Shown here: piece by piece, positions 17,907 through 26,386 of the stretch
Layout: each line of letters begins with the position of its first letter
Position numbering within the stretch: position 1 is the stretch's first letter
Assembly (NCBI GenBank): GCA_910588845.1
Contig: CAJURU010000008.1
Coordinates: 1-64,000 of the forward strand
Source: an uncultured Lachnospiraceae bacterium
GTDB taxonomy: Bacteria > Bacillota > Clostridia > Lachnospirales > Lachnospiraceae
Length of the DNA stretch: 64,000 nucleotides
Direction of reading: 5' to 3'
Position numbers and translations under genes: made by a program
Notes under the pieces: model-generated
Seen by the model: only the letters and a program-made list of their open reading frames with translations
What the model was told of the DNA's origin: nothing
Database searches by the model: none

Positions 17907-19208
17907 CTAATGAAAATCATTTTCCCCTAACACTAACTTAATGGCCCAGGGCGGCACGTCCACGTCCAGATAGTCTTCACGAAAAAATACAAACGCCGCG
18001 TCATACTGCGGTTTTTTCAGGGGAAATGTGCCGTAACCGTCCGTAAAATAAATCAGCCCCCGCAGCTTATGAAATGCTTTTTGGGCCAGCAGCGTATCGA
18101 CATAAGAAAATGCCGGGCGAAAATCCGTTCCTCCCATACCCTGTACCTGAAAATGTTCCATATATTCCTGCAACTGCCTGCCATTCTCAATCACAGTATC
18201 AGACTGCACCCGCTCGTCACATTGAACAATATGAACACAAAATCTTCGCGTGAAAGATTCTGATTGGCTTAAAATACTGTACGTCTCCTGCAAAAATTTA
18301 AGTACAAGCGTTGCCTTACAGGACATAGAAGTGTCAATAACAATCACGAAATCCTCTATTTTTTGAACTTCCCTGGTCTCCAAATGCTCAATCAAAGGCA
18401 TATTCCCATACAATTCCATGCCATAATGGTAAAATATATAATCAAAACTATCTAAATCTACCTGCATCTCCTCTTTCAGGACGCAGAACTTCCTGAGAAA
18501 CACGCGGTAATCATACCTTTGACGATTTTCTACACGCAACTGTTCCTGCAAGCCTTTGGATCCCTCCGCCGCCTCTTTGGAAAACATGTCAAGCTCCGTC
18601 TCCATCTTCTCCCGGATATCCTGCCAGCGGTTTTGCTGCTCCATCGGCAGAGGGTTATCGTTCTCTTCCCGTCCCCAAAGAAAATGTTCGTCCACGGTAA
18701 ACTCCTGAATCATCCGCGCCACCACACGCATGTCCGGCTTCGCCTTTTGCAACAGAAAGAAAATGCCCTCTGCATTGAGAATCGGCACTTTCTTTTCCAA
18801 CCCCTGATAAACGGCACGCCGGTAAGGTCTCGCCGGATTGCGCAGACAGCGGTAAGGCAAGCTGTCAATGACAGATTCCACTGCAATGTCACAGGCCAAA
18901 TCCCAAAGCTGTCTGTTTCCGTCCCCCCTTGGATTCCACACATGCCCCAGCAGGCAGTGAAAAATGCTGTGAAGATAACACCGGTTCACCGCAGCATTTC
19001 CCAGGCGATATAATTCCATGAGATATTCCGGGTTATATTTTAACACAATTCCATCTGCCGCCGTACGCCCTAATTCCATGGAAGGCTCCGGCCGCAGACT
19101 GTAAAGCGATACATCCAAAAAGCGCATATTCAAGTAAAGTTCATTCCGGCAATCCGCAAATATTTCTTTGCAGATATCTAATTTTTCCAACAATTGTTCC
19201 TCAAACAT
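17907..19208 (-). CDS. VWA-like protein with N-terminal metallopeptidase-like domain (DUF2201 type)
   Basis: Cytoplasmic partner of the MoxR-like ATPase. The C-terminal VWA-like domain has a MIDAS: DTSMS, the Thr in GGTDFRPAF and the Asp in IYFTDGYG. The N-terminal half matches the putative metallopeptidase type of DUF2201, but the place where HExxH is expected reads HSIFH, followed by CLLGH. The catalytic Glu is replaced by Ser, so peptidase activity is doubtful while metal binding may persist. Length 433 fits the family. It is followed after 19 bases by the ATPase gene. Confidence 0.85.
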   Translation of the reverse strand: MFEEQLLEKLDICKEIFADCRNELYLNMRFLDVSLYSLRPEPSMELGRTAADGIVLKYNPEYLMELYRLGNAAVNRCYLHSIFHCLLGHVWNPRGDGNRQLWDLACDIAVESVIDSLPYRCLRNPARPYRRAVYQGLEKKVPILNAEGIFFLLQKAKPDMRVVARMIQEFTVDEHFLWGREENDNPLPMEQQNRWQDIREKMETELDMFSKEAAEGSKGLQEQLRVENRQRYDYRVFLRKFCVLKEEMQVDLDSFDYIFYHYGMELYGNMPLIEHLETREVQKIEDFVIVIDTSMSCKATLVLKFLQETYSILSQSESFTRRFCVHIVQCDERVQSDTVIENGRQLQEYMEHFQVQGMGGTDFRPAFSYVDTLLAQKAFHKLRGLIYFTDGYGTFPLKKPQYDAAFVFFREDYLDVDVPPWAIKLVLGENDFH

Positions 19209-19276
19209 ATACCCTACCTTCTGTCGCGCGTTTCTACCCCATAAATAGCGTTCCCTAAAAATTTATCGCAAAGCCC

Positions 19277-20227
19277 TTACAGGCAGAACTTCTTTTTCTT
19301 TGTCGGAAACCTACGGTGCTTCACATCCATCATTATACTGACTGCCTGCGCATCCTCCCGCCGCTTCGCCGTTTCTAAAAGCACATCAATCTGCTCTGAC
19401 GCAGAGGCGAAGGATTCCGCAAGCCAGCGCAAATCTTCCCCATTTTCTTGTTCCAAGAGATAAGACGATGCATCCCAGAGATGGGCCAAAAGCCATTGCG
19501 TATACTCCTCTCTTGCATCTTTCTCCAATGCATAGGGAAACCGAAGCCTAGATATTACAATTTCTGACAGAACTTTTAAATCTATATTATATTTTCCAGT
19601 CACAAAAAGGCGATCGTATTCTCTAAATTGCACCTGGGTGTTGCGAAATGCATTGCGGTACTGTATTCCCATCCCATGTGTCTGGGTGGAAATAATCCTT
19701 GCCGGCGTATTTTCCACTGCTTCCTCAAAAAATTCCGGGTAAACCAGGCGGCATAACATCTCCTGCCCATCACCCGCCGCAGCTTCTATTACGCGGTAAC
19801 ATTCCACGGTCACCTTCTGCTTCAAGTCCTGCAAAATCTCTCTCAGGCAGGAATTCCCCTCAAGCCTATGCATCGTTAGACAGCGCAAGTTCTCGCATCC
19901 GGTAAAAGCCCCGGCGCCCATAAAAGCAATATTACTGTAAAATGAAAAATTCCAAAATCTCAGGCAATTATAAAATATATAACGCCCCATTTTTTTGATT
20001 GTCCGAGGCAAATACAGTTCTTCCAGACGTTCGCCGCAAATGCATGGACGTTCGCCTGTATTTTCAGGTTCCATTTCCATCTCTTGTGCAAACGCATAGG
20101 CAGACAGCTCCGTCACTGGAAGCCCATTTATTTTCTCCGGTATCACCACGCTCCCGCTGCTGCCATAACAGCGCAGAATACAAACCTCCCCGTCCTTTAC
20201 CTCATATGCAAAATATCCTTCCGCCAT
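19277..20227 (-). CDS. Leucine-rich-repeat protein, BspA type
   Basis: 316 residues. The N-terminal 120 residues carry BspA-type repeats: ILRCYGSSGSVVIPEKI, LPVTELSAYAFAQ, LEELYLPRTIKKMGRYIFYNC, IAFMGAGAFTGCENLRCLTM. The C-terminal half is helical and unrecognised, with RLRFPYALEKDAREEYTQWL. There is no signal peptide, unusual for BspA-like proteins, so it should stay in the cytoplasm. It sits 18 bases after folB-folK and 68 bases before the VWA gene. Position suggests a substrate-recognition or adaptor part for the MoxR-VWA pair (inference). Confidence 0.8.
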   Translation of the reverse strand: MAEGYFAYEVKDGEVCILRCYGSSGSVVIPEKINGLPVTELSAYAFAQEMEMEPENTGERPCICGERLEELYLPRTIKKMGRYIFYNCLRFWNFSFYSNIAFMGAGAFTGCENLRCLTMHRLEGNSCLREILQDLKQKVTVECYRVIEAAAGDGQEMLCRLVYPEFFEEAVENTPARIISTQTHGMGIQYRNAFRNTQVQFREYDRLFVTGKYNIDLKVLSEIVISRLRFPYALEKDAREEYTQWLLAHLWDASSYLLEQENGEDLRWLAESFASASEQIDVLLETAKRREDAQAVSIMMDVKHRRFPTKKKKFCL

Positions 20228-20245
20228 TCCGATTTCATCCCTCTA

Positions 20246-21076
20246 TTATAATGAAAGTTCCGCCAACATTTGTTCCACTGTTTTTCCAGTCAGCGGATGC
20301 CGCAGATAAGGCGCCAGTTCTGCCAAAGGTTTTAAGACAAACTCCCGATTCTGCATATCCGGGTGGGGAATCTTTAATGTTTCCTTATCCACCACACAAT
20401 CATCATAGAAAATTATATCTAAATCCAGCGTCCTCGGCCCCCAATGCAAGTTACGTTCGCGTTTCGCTTCCTGTTCCACTTCATGAAGCGTCTCTAACAG
20501 CTCCTCCGGGAACAATAGCGTACGCAGTTCCAGCATCCCATTGAGAAAATCCGGCTGTTCCTCCACACCATAGGGCTTCGTGCCAATCAACTCCGACACA
20601 CGCTCTACCACGCAGTCCTCCCTGCGGTTCAGAGAAGCAATTCCCTGTCTGATATACGCTTCCCTGTCGCCCAGGTTAGAACCAACCGCTACATAACTGC
20701 GGTGCCAACCACGCGTAATTTCCACAGAAACGGCTTCCAGCGGAAGCCCAATGGGCGCCCAGGGTTTTGAAATTTCCAGCGTAATTCGCTGCATAGCTGG
20801 AAAATGTAAAAGGGTCGCCCGCGCCATCTGCTCCGCAGCCGTCTCGATAAGCCCAAACGTATGCTCCGTCATATAACTGGTCATAAAATGTGAAACTTCA
20901 CCATAATGCACAGATTTTGTCAAATCATCCTTTAATCCTGCTTGTCTAGTAGAAAGATATAATGTAGCATTAATAATAAATTTCTGTCCCAGACGGTTTT
21001 CCTCCGGAAATACGCCATGTCTGCCAAAGACCTCCAAATTTCTAATATGAATCTGATCCAATTCCCACTCGTTCAT
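20246..21076 (-). CDS. folBK: Bifunctional dihydroneopterin aldolase / HPPK
   Basis: Two successive folate-pathway steps on one chain: aldol cleavage of dihydroneopterin, then pyrophosphorylation of 6-hydroxymethyl-dihydropterin. Residues 1 to about 118 are FolB (IHIRNLEVFGRHGVFPEE, LIETAAEQMA). Residues about 127-276 are FolK, with YVAVGSNLGDRE, GPRTLDLDIIFYDD and IPHPDMQNREFVLKPLAELA. FolB-FolK fusions occur in Firmicutes. GAGGAG precedes the ATG by 11 bases. It follows folP closely. Product goes to FolP upstream in the operon. Confidence 0.95.
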   Translation of the reverse strand: MNEWELDQIHIRNLEVFGRHGVFPEENRLGQKFIINATLYLSTRQAGLKDDLTKSVHYGEVSHFMTSYMTEHTFGLIETAAEQMARATLLHFPAMQRITLEISKPWAPIGLPLEAVSVEITRGWHRSYVAVGSNLGDREAYIRQGIASLNRREDCVVERVSELIGTKPYGVEEQPDFLNGMLELRTLLFPEELLETLHEVEQEAKRERNLHWGPRTLDLDIIFYDDCVVDKETLKIPHPDMQNREFVLKPLAELAPYLRHPLTGKTVEQMLAELSL

Positions 21077-21122
21077 GCTTCTACCTTCTCCTCAATGCAA
21101 CTCCCAAGCTTCCATAGTCCCT

Positions 21123-21965
21123 CTAATTCTCTCTCGGGTTATAGCGCATAATGGCTTCCGCCATCTGGATGGCGCGTTTATTTGCCAGGACGTCGTGTAC
21201 TCGTACAAATGCGCAGCCCGCCAACATACCCATTACGGTAGTCACCAGCGTACCCTCCAACCGCTCTGTTACCGGAAGGTCCAGGGTAATGCCAATCACT
21301 GATTTTCGAGAAGTTCCTAAAAGAAGTGGAAACCCCAGCTCCCTAAGCTCTCCCAGCTTACCTATTACTTCCAAGTTATGCTCGTACGTTTTGCCAAATC
21401 CTACGCCAGGGTCCAATATAATCTTGTCCTCTGCTATCCCCGCATTTCGAGCAATCGTTACTGTTTCTTTAAGGTCTGCTTTCACATCCTCCATAAAATT
21501 ATGATACTCCGTATTGTCCCGGTTATGCATCAGGCAGCAAGATACGCCAAAGTCAGCAATCACCTGGGCAAGCGTTTCATCATATTTCAGGCCCCAGATA
21601 TCGTTCACCATGTCCGCTCCCGCCTGCAAAGCCGCCTTTGCCACCTTACCCTTATATGTGTCAATCGAAACCGGAATATCAAATCTTTCTTTGATAAGTC
21701 CGATAATCTCCGCTGTTCTTTGTATTTCTTCTTCTTCCGATATCTTCTCATGCCCCGGCCTTGTAGATTCACCACCGACATCAATGATAGCAGCGCCCTC
21801 CGCAGCCATGCGTTCTACCTGTTTTAATGCCGCATCTGTATTGTTATACTTTCCTCCATCCGAAAAAGAATCCGGCGTCACATTTAAGATTCCCATTATA
21901 TAAGTGGAATCTGCTACCTGAAACGTCTGATTCCCAATCTGCATCTGTGAAATTTTATTTTGCAT
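21123..21965 (-). CDS. folP: Dihydropteroate synthase
   Basis: Condenses the pterin pyrophosphate from FolK with p-aminobenzoate; the sulfonamide target. Motifs: MGILNVTPDSFSDGGKY (about 24-40), DVGGESTRPGHE, NDIWGLK, ILDPGVGFGKT and LLGTSRKSVIG, all at usual spacing for about 280 residues. The start MQNKISQM at 21965 is preferred; the open frame extends to 22106 but that part overlaps folE and encodes no family sequence. GGAG is 11 bases upstream. No gene for aminobenzoate synthesis is visible in the window. Confidence 0.96.
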   Translation of the reverse strand: MQNKISQMQIGNQTFQVADSTYIMGILNVTPDSFSDGGKYNNTDAALKQVERMAAEGAAIIDVGGESTRPGHEKISEEEEIQRTAEIIGLIKERFDIPVSIDTYKGKVAKAALQAGADMVNDIWGLKYDETLAQVIADFGVSCCLMHNRDNTEYHNFMEDVKADLKETVTIARNAGIAEDKIILDPGVGFGKTYEHNLEVIGKLGELRELGFPLLLGTSRKSVIGITLDLPVTERLEGTLVTTVMGMLAGCAFVRVHDVLANKRAIQMAEAIMRYNPREN

Positions 21966-22053
21966 GGTATTGTTTTCTCCTTCTCTGTGAAATATCCGCA
22001 CAACGCTTATCGCCACAGAAATTGTCGTATATTTATTGTATACCAGCGAAAAG

Positions 22054-22611
22054 TCAGCGTCCAAGCATTCGCCAAAACTCCTCTTGCAAATGCTGCCTTT
22101 CCTCAAACTGTCCGCGCGTAACTACCGTAACGGTCTGTGCGCCAGGCTTCTTCACCCCGCGCATCGTCATACACATGTGCTCCGCTTCCAGCGCCACCAT
22201 GACGCCCTTGGGTTTTAAATATTTCATCAGCGCATCTGCTACTTGCGCTGTCAGCTGTTCTTGTAACTGGGGACGGCGTGCATAGATTTCCACTGTTCTT
22301 GCTAATTTACTCAGCCCCACCACTTTGCCGTCCGGCAGATATGCCACATGCGCCTTCCCATAAAATGGCAGCAGATGGTGTTCGCAGATTGAATAGAAAA
22401 CAATATCCTTTTCCAACACAATCCCACTGTCCGCAACTTCAAACGTCTTGCTGAGCGCTTCCGCAGGCGTCTGCCCCATTCCTGCAAAAATCTCCTCATA
22501 CATACGGGCCATCCTGTCGGGCGTCTCCCGCAATCCTTCTCTGGAGCAGTCTTCTCCAATTCCTTCTAAAAGAAGGGTAACCGCCTGCTTAACTTTTTCT
22601 TTGTCTATCAT
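22054..22611 (-). CDS. folE: GTP cyclohydrolase I
   Basis: First step of pterin synthesis, GTP to dihydroneopterin triphosphate. The 185 residues have zinc ligands in CEHHLLPFYGKAHVAY and the Cys of HMCMTMRGV, plus the GTP-binding KLARTVEIYARRPQLQE. It starts 9 bases after folC stops. The downstream neighbour folP begins 88 bases further on. Confidence 0.97.
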   Translation of the reverse strand: MIDKEKVKQAVTLLLEGIGEDCSREGLRETPDRMARMYEEIFAGMGQTPAEALSKTFEVADSGIVLEKDIVFYSICEHHLLPFYGKAHVAYLPDGKVVGLSKLARTVEIYARRPQLQEQLTAQVADALMKYLKPKGVMVALEAEHMCMTMRGVKKPGAQTVTVVTRGQFEERQHLQEEFWRMLGR

Positions 22612-22620
22612 TTTATCTCC

Positions 22621-24018
22621 TTAAACTAATTCTCTGACTGCCTTCTGTAAATCTGCCAGATAGGACAGCGAGCCAAATGCCAATATCAGAGAGTTTTCCC
22701 GCCCTGCATCAGAAAATGCCCTGTCCACAGCTTCTTCCACTGTCGCGCAATAAGAGACACACGCATGATACTTAGCCGCCTCTGCCGCTAACACCTGCCC
22801 GTCCATCGCCCTGGGATGATTCGGCGTGACCGTATACACTTTCTGAGCTAACGGAAGCATTATTTCCATCATTTCCTCATGCGCTTTATCTGCAAGTACT
22901 CCTATTATATAAATTATTTTGCGATTTGTAAAACCCCTTTTCAAAGTTTCCGCTAATTTTTTCGCCGCATCTTCGTTGTGAGCCCCATCTACCACAAACA
23001 TCGGCTGGCGACAAAGCACAGAAAAACGACCCTCCCAGCGCGCCTGCGAGATACCCATAAGAATATCCTCATCACGAATGGTGAATCCACAATCGCACAA
23101 AGTTTTCACCGTTTCAATTGCACAGACAGCGTTCTCTATCTGGTAGTCGCCCATCATAAAAAGCTCTATCTCACTATAATTGTCCTTTAAAGAAAGCTCA
23201 TCTCCGATGTGCTCCTTCTTCTCGGACCTACACAGTGGATAGGTGAAATACTGCCTCATTTCTCCCCTCTGTATGCACTGCCGGACATGGCGGGCCTTAC
23301 CAACCTCGCTGTACGATAACACTGCCTGCTTCTCTCTGCATGCAGCTTCTATTACCTTTTGTACTGCTTTCTGCTGAGGCTTTACCGCGACAACCCGGCA
23401 TCCCTCCTTGATAATCCCTGCTTTTATCTGCGCGATCTGCACAAGGTCATTTCCCAGAAACTTCACATGATCCATGCTAATGGAGGTAAGCACGCTCACC
23501 AGCGGATGCTCGATGATATTTGTAGCATCCGTCTCGCCACCCATTCCCGTCTCCAAAACCACCACCTGACATCTCCGACGATAGAACCAGAGGAAAGCCG
23601 CCGCTGTCTCGACCTCAAATACAGTAGGCTGCCTCCTGCCCTTTGCCAGCAAATTCTCACAGGCCCGCCTCACCTGCGAAAATACTTCCACCACCTCATG
23701 GGCAGTAATGTTTTGCCCATTCACCTGGTACTGTTCTTTTCTGTCAAACACTGCCGGAGACGTATATCTTCCTGCCCGGATTCCCGCCTGTCCAAGAATA
23801 GACGACGCCAGGGCACACACAGATCCTTTTCCATTCGTCCCAGCCACATGGACAACTTTCAAAGCGTTCTGAATATTGCCAAGCTCCTCCATCAACTCCC
23901 GCATACTCTCCAGACCCATGACAATTCCGCTCCCGGAAATCTGTTCCAAGTATTCCCAAACTTCCGTCTCTGACCTCATCTCTCCTCCATCTGTCCTAAC
24001 TTCCGCCTTTAACCTCAT
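22621..24018 (-). CDS. folC: Bifunctional folylpolyglutamate / dihydrofolate synthase
   Basis: Adds glutamate to dihydropteroate and to folates. The P-loop AGTNGKGSVCALASS is followed by TSPAVFDRKEQYQVNG, the VLETGMGGETDATN loop, SMDHVKFLG and FVVDGAHNEDAA, all FolC hallmarks. I place the start at 24018 (MRLKAEV) because AAAAAGGAG ends 5 bases upstream; MRSETEVW at 23979 also has a GGAGG and is an alternative. A strong terminator of the preceding gene ends just before. First gene of the fol run. Confidence 0.95.
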   Translation of the reverse strand: MRLKAEVRTDGGEMRSETEVWEYLEQISGSGIVMGLESMRELMEELGNIQNALKVVHVAGTNGKGSVCALASSILGQAGIRAGRYTSPAVFDRKEQYQVNGQNITAHEVVEVFSQVRRACENLLAKGRRQPTVFEVETAAAFLWFYRRRCQVVVLETGMGGETDATNIIEHPLVSVLTSISMDHVKFLGNDLVQIAQIKAGIIKEGCRVVAVKPQQKAVQKVIEAACREKQAVLSYSEVGKARHVRQCIQRGEMRQYFTYPLCRSEKKEHIGDELSLKDNYSEIELFMMGDYQIENAVCAIETVKTLCDCGFTIRDEDILMGISQARWEGRFSVLCRQPMFVVDGAHNEDAAKKLAETLKRGFTNRKIIYIIGVLADKAHEEMMEIMLPLAQKVYTVTPNHPRAMDGQVLAAEAAKYHACVSYCATVEEAVDRAFSDAGRENSLILAFGSLSYLADLQKAVRELV

Positions 24019-24049
24019 CTGTTCTCCTTTTTGTATATCATTTATCCTC

Positions 24050-24090
24050 AAAAAGCCCTGTGCCGAATCCGCCGCACAGAGCTTCTTTAT
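24050..24090 (-). terminator. Intrinsic terminator after the coiled-coil gene
   Basis: On the minus strand, AGCTCTGTGC and GCACAGGGCT pair around a GC-rich loop, followed directly by TTTTT. It ends the transcript of the 24.2-25.1 kb gene just before folC, so folC should have its own promoter or depend on read-through. Confidence 0.7.
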
Positions 24091-24127
24091 CTCTATATTC
24101 CCGCAGGCAATACCCCCACAGGATACT

Positions 24128-24164
24128 TAGCCAGACAGCCGCGCGAACGCGGATATTTGGCTAT
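24128..24164. repeat. Small nested hairpin
   Basis: TAGCCA and TGGCTA enclose CCGCG and CGCGG. A second short hairpin, GGCTAT-GTT-ATAGCC, overlaps its right arm, so the two are mutually exclusive. It lies between the coiled-coil gene and its terminator. Confidence 0.4.
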
Positions 24165-24189
24165 GTTATAGCCGTCTATTGTGATATGT

Positions 24190-25086
24190 TTATATTAGGG
24201 TATCTGTTACAATGCCCTTGATATCTTCTGCCAGCAATTTTTGTTCCTCTAAAATCTGCTGGGTATTCTTAGAAATCTCCTGCTGTCTATTCAACAACTC
24301 GCTTACATCTATTCTGTCTGGAATCGGATTAGTCTCTTTCGCTCTCTTCTTGCGCTTTTCTATATCCTCTTCAACCTCCTGCGCCTGCTTCTCCCGCTCG
24401 TAGCGAATCTCATCGAGCTCGGCCTCCTCCTTGACCTTCTCTTCTTTCGCTTCCTCAGCCTCTTCAACAGCCTCGTCCATATCTTCGTCAATCTTGTCAA
24501 TTGCCTCATCCTTGAGCATACCGATAATCTCATCGCTGGATGCCTTGAGAGTCGCTTCTGTCGCCTTCTGTGCGTCTACCATGCCATGATGCTTCAAAGC
24601 CTCCAATTTAATCGCCTTCACACCTCTGGTAGCCGCCCCGATGATATCATGGGCATCCGTATACTGCTTCTTCCAGTAAGCAGCTTCCTCATTCAGTTCT
24701 GAAAGACGCATCTTGTATTCTTCATCTTCCTTATCAGCATACATCTCTCCGAGCGCTTCTTTCTGCTCCTCAATCTCCCCGAGCTGCTGTGACGCTTCCT
24801 CGGCTGCCGCCTTGCTGGTCTTTATCGTATCGCGGCACTCATCCAAAATGTCATCTATCTGTCCATCAGACTTAAACTGATTCTTAATAAACTCCATGGC
24901 ATCTTCCATGGCCTTTTTCTTCTTCTCCTCAATAGGATCCTGAAGGAGATTCAAATCAGCCCCCTTAACGGTTCCATTCTTTACCTTTCCCTGCTCTTGC
25001 TGCTGTACAGCGTCTTTATTCTCTACCTGCTCCCTGCTATTGGTATTGACAACAGTCTCCGTACTTGCTAAATTATTTATCTTCAT
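24190..25086 (-). CDS. Unrecognised long coiled-coil protein
   Basis: 298 residues from MKINNLASTE, chosen because GGAGG is 9 bases upstream; the frame stays open to 25131. Glu, Lys and Asp dominate, with two long predicted coiled coils (about 85-140 and 185-265, including DEAVEEAEEAKEEKVKEEAE). No signal or membrane helix. The short N-terminal segment resembles that of the 48.3 kb protein in style. The end contains a NRQQEISKNTQQILEEQK helix. Role unknown. Confidence 0.75.
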   Translation of the reverse strand: MKINNLASTETVVNTNSREQVENKDAVQQQEQGKVKNGTVKGADLNLLQDPIEEKKKKAMEDAMEFIKNQFKSDGQIDDILDECRDTIKTSKAAAEEASQQLGEIEEQKEALGEMYADKEDEEYKMRLSELNEEAAYWKKQYTDAHDIIGAATRGVKAIKLEALKHHGMVDAQKATEATLKASSDEIIGMLKDEAIDKIDEDMDEAVEEAEEAKEEKVKEEAELDEIRYEREKQAQEVEEDIEKRKKRAKETNPIPDRIDVSELLNRQQEISKNTQQILEEQKLLAEDIKGIVTDTLI

Positions 25087-25196
25087 ATGCACATTCCTCC
25101 CAGACACATCCTTTACAGTAAATATCGGCATTTTCTGTCATCTCTTTAGAATTATGGTACAAACGTACCATTTTCTGACATAAACGCACCCCTTTC

Positions 25197-26303
25197 CTAT
25201 AAAATTTCCTCCATTTCCGGCTCATCTGCGCTCCTGCGGTAATCCATGTGGGAAATTACCATCAGCGCAATCTTAAATAACATCGCATCCTCGAACTTGC
25301 GAATGTCCAGCCCCAAAGCTTTCTCTATGCGCTCCAAACGATATACCAGTGTGTTACGGTGTATATAGAGCTGCCTTGCCGTCTCTGAAACATTGAGGTT
25401 ATTTTCAAAAAACTTATGGATCGTTATCATCGTCTCCTCATCTAAGGCATCCGGTAAATTCTCTCCAAACACTTCTCGCAGAAACATACGGCACAGGCTG
25501 GGCGGAAGCTGGTAAATCAGCCGTCCAATCCCCAGATTCCCATAGGATACCGTATCTTTCTCCATATAAAAAATGCGCCCTACCTCCAAAGCCATTTTCG
25601 CCTCCTGGTAGGAACGTGCAATCTCTGGCAGCAAACTCGCTCTGCTGCCATAACCTACCCGAACTTTTACCATAGCCTCCGTATGAAGGTTATCTGCCAG
25701 CATTTTAGCCATCGCCATCAGTTCTTGCTCGGTCTCCATATCCCTGACATCCTTCACTAAAATGACAGATTTCTCATCCACTTCTGTCACGAAATCCCTC
25801 GCTGTGTTGACCGAAAGGTTTTTCACTGTCTCTAGTACCACACTGTCCTTTTTACCGGAAACTTCAATGACAAACACGACGCGCTGCGCCGTGTCAATAT
25901 GAAGTTTTTTTGCCTTGTTGTAAATATCGACCACCAGCATATTGCCCAGCAAAATATTCTGTATAAAACTACTCTTATCTGACTGCTCCCTGTAAGCACA
26001 TGAAATGTTCCTTATCTGACACGCGGCAAGCCGCCCAATCATATAAGCTTCCTCGCCGCCCGCCTGCGCCAGTAAAATATACTCCAGTTCACCTTCCATC
26101 ATAATTTTAAAAAAGTGGCAGCCGAAAAGCATCTGGCTTTCAGCCATAGAGTCTGCAAACTGGCAAACTGCCTCCTGTAACTTTTCTTCCGGCTCGTATG
26201 TGGCTGCCAACAGCCTCCCTTTATCACTGTATAAAGCCAGGTCATTTCTGGATATCTCTTTGATTTCCTCTAATGCAAGTTTAAATTTATGATTCGATAG
26301 CAT
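25197..26303 (-). CDS. PucR/CdaR-type transcriptional regulator
   Basis: 368 residues from MLSNHKFKL with GGAGG 4-5 bases before the ATG. The C-terminal helix-turn-helix (TARQLYIHRNTLVYRLERIE) is the signature of PucR/CdaR regulators; before it lies the SLLPEIARSYQEAKMALEVG region typical of the same group. The N-terminal part could be a ligand-binding sensor domain. An intrinsic terminator at 26.32 kb lies between this gene and the MsmX-type ATPase gene, so the two are not simply one transcript. Likely role in sugar or sugar-acid use (inference from the neighbour). Confidence 0.85.
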   Translation of the reverse strand: MLSNHKFKLALEEIKEISRNDLALYSDKGRLLAATYEPEEKLQEAVCQFADSMAESQMLFGCHFFKIMMEGELEYILLAQAGGEEAYMIGRLAACQIRNISCAYREQSDKSSFIQNILLGNMLVVDIYNKAKKLHIDTAQRVVFVIEVSGKKDSVVLETVKNLSVNTARDFVTEVDEKSVILVKDVRDMETEQELMAMAKMLADNLHTEAMVKVRVGYGSRASLLPEIARSYQEAKMALEVGRIFYMEKDTVSYGNLGIGRLIYQLPPSLCRMFLREVFGENLPDALDEETMITIHKFFENNLNVSETARQLYIHRNTLVYRLERIEKALGLDIRKFEDAMLFKIALMVISHMDYRRSADEPEMEEIL

Positions 26304-26319
26304 AATACCTCCCAAACCC

Positions 26320-26355
26320 AAAAATGGAAGCAGCACTTACCTGCGCCGCTTCCAT
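26320..26355 (-). terminator. Terminator between the ATPase and the regulator gene
   Basis: ATGGAAGC (26324-26331) pairs with GCTTCCAT (26348-26355); on the minus strand the hairpin is followed by TTTTTGGG. It would end or attenuate transcription from the upstream ATPase gene into the regulator gene. Confidence 0.65.
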
Positions 26356-26386
26356 ATAATTTGTGCTATATTACTATCTTAACGAA

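Noticed and set aside
24050..24189. Tetrahydrofolate riboswitch before folC
   Set aside because: None of the conserved core of the THF riboswitch is present; the hairpins read as a terminator and a small palindrome.
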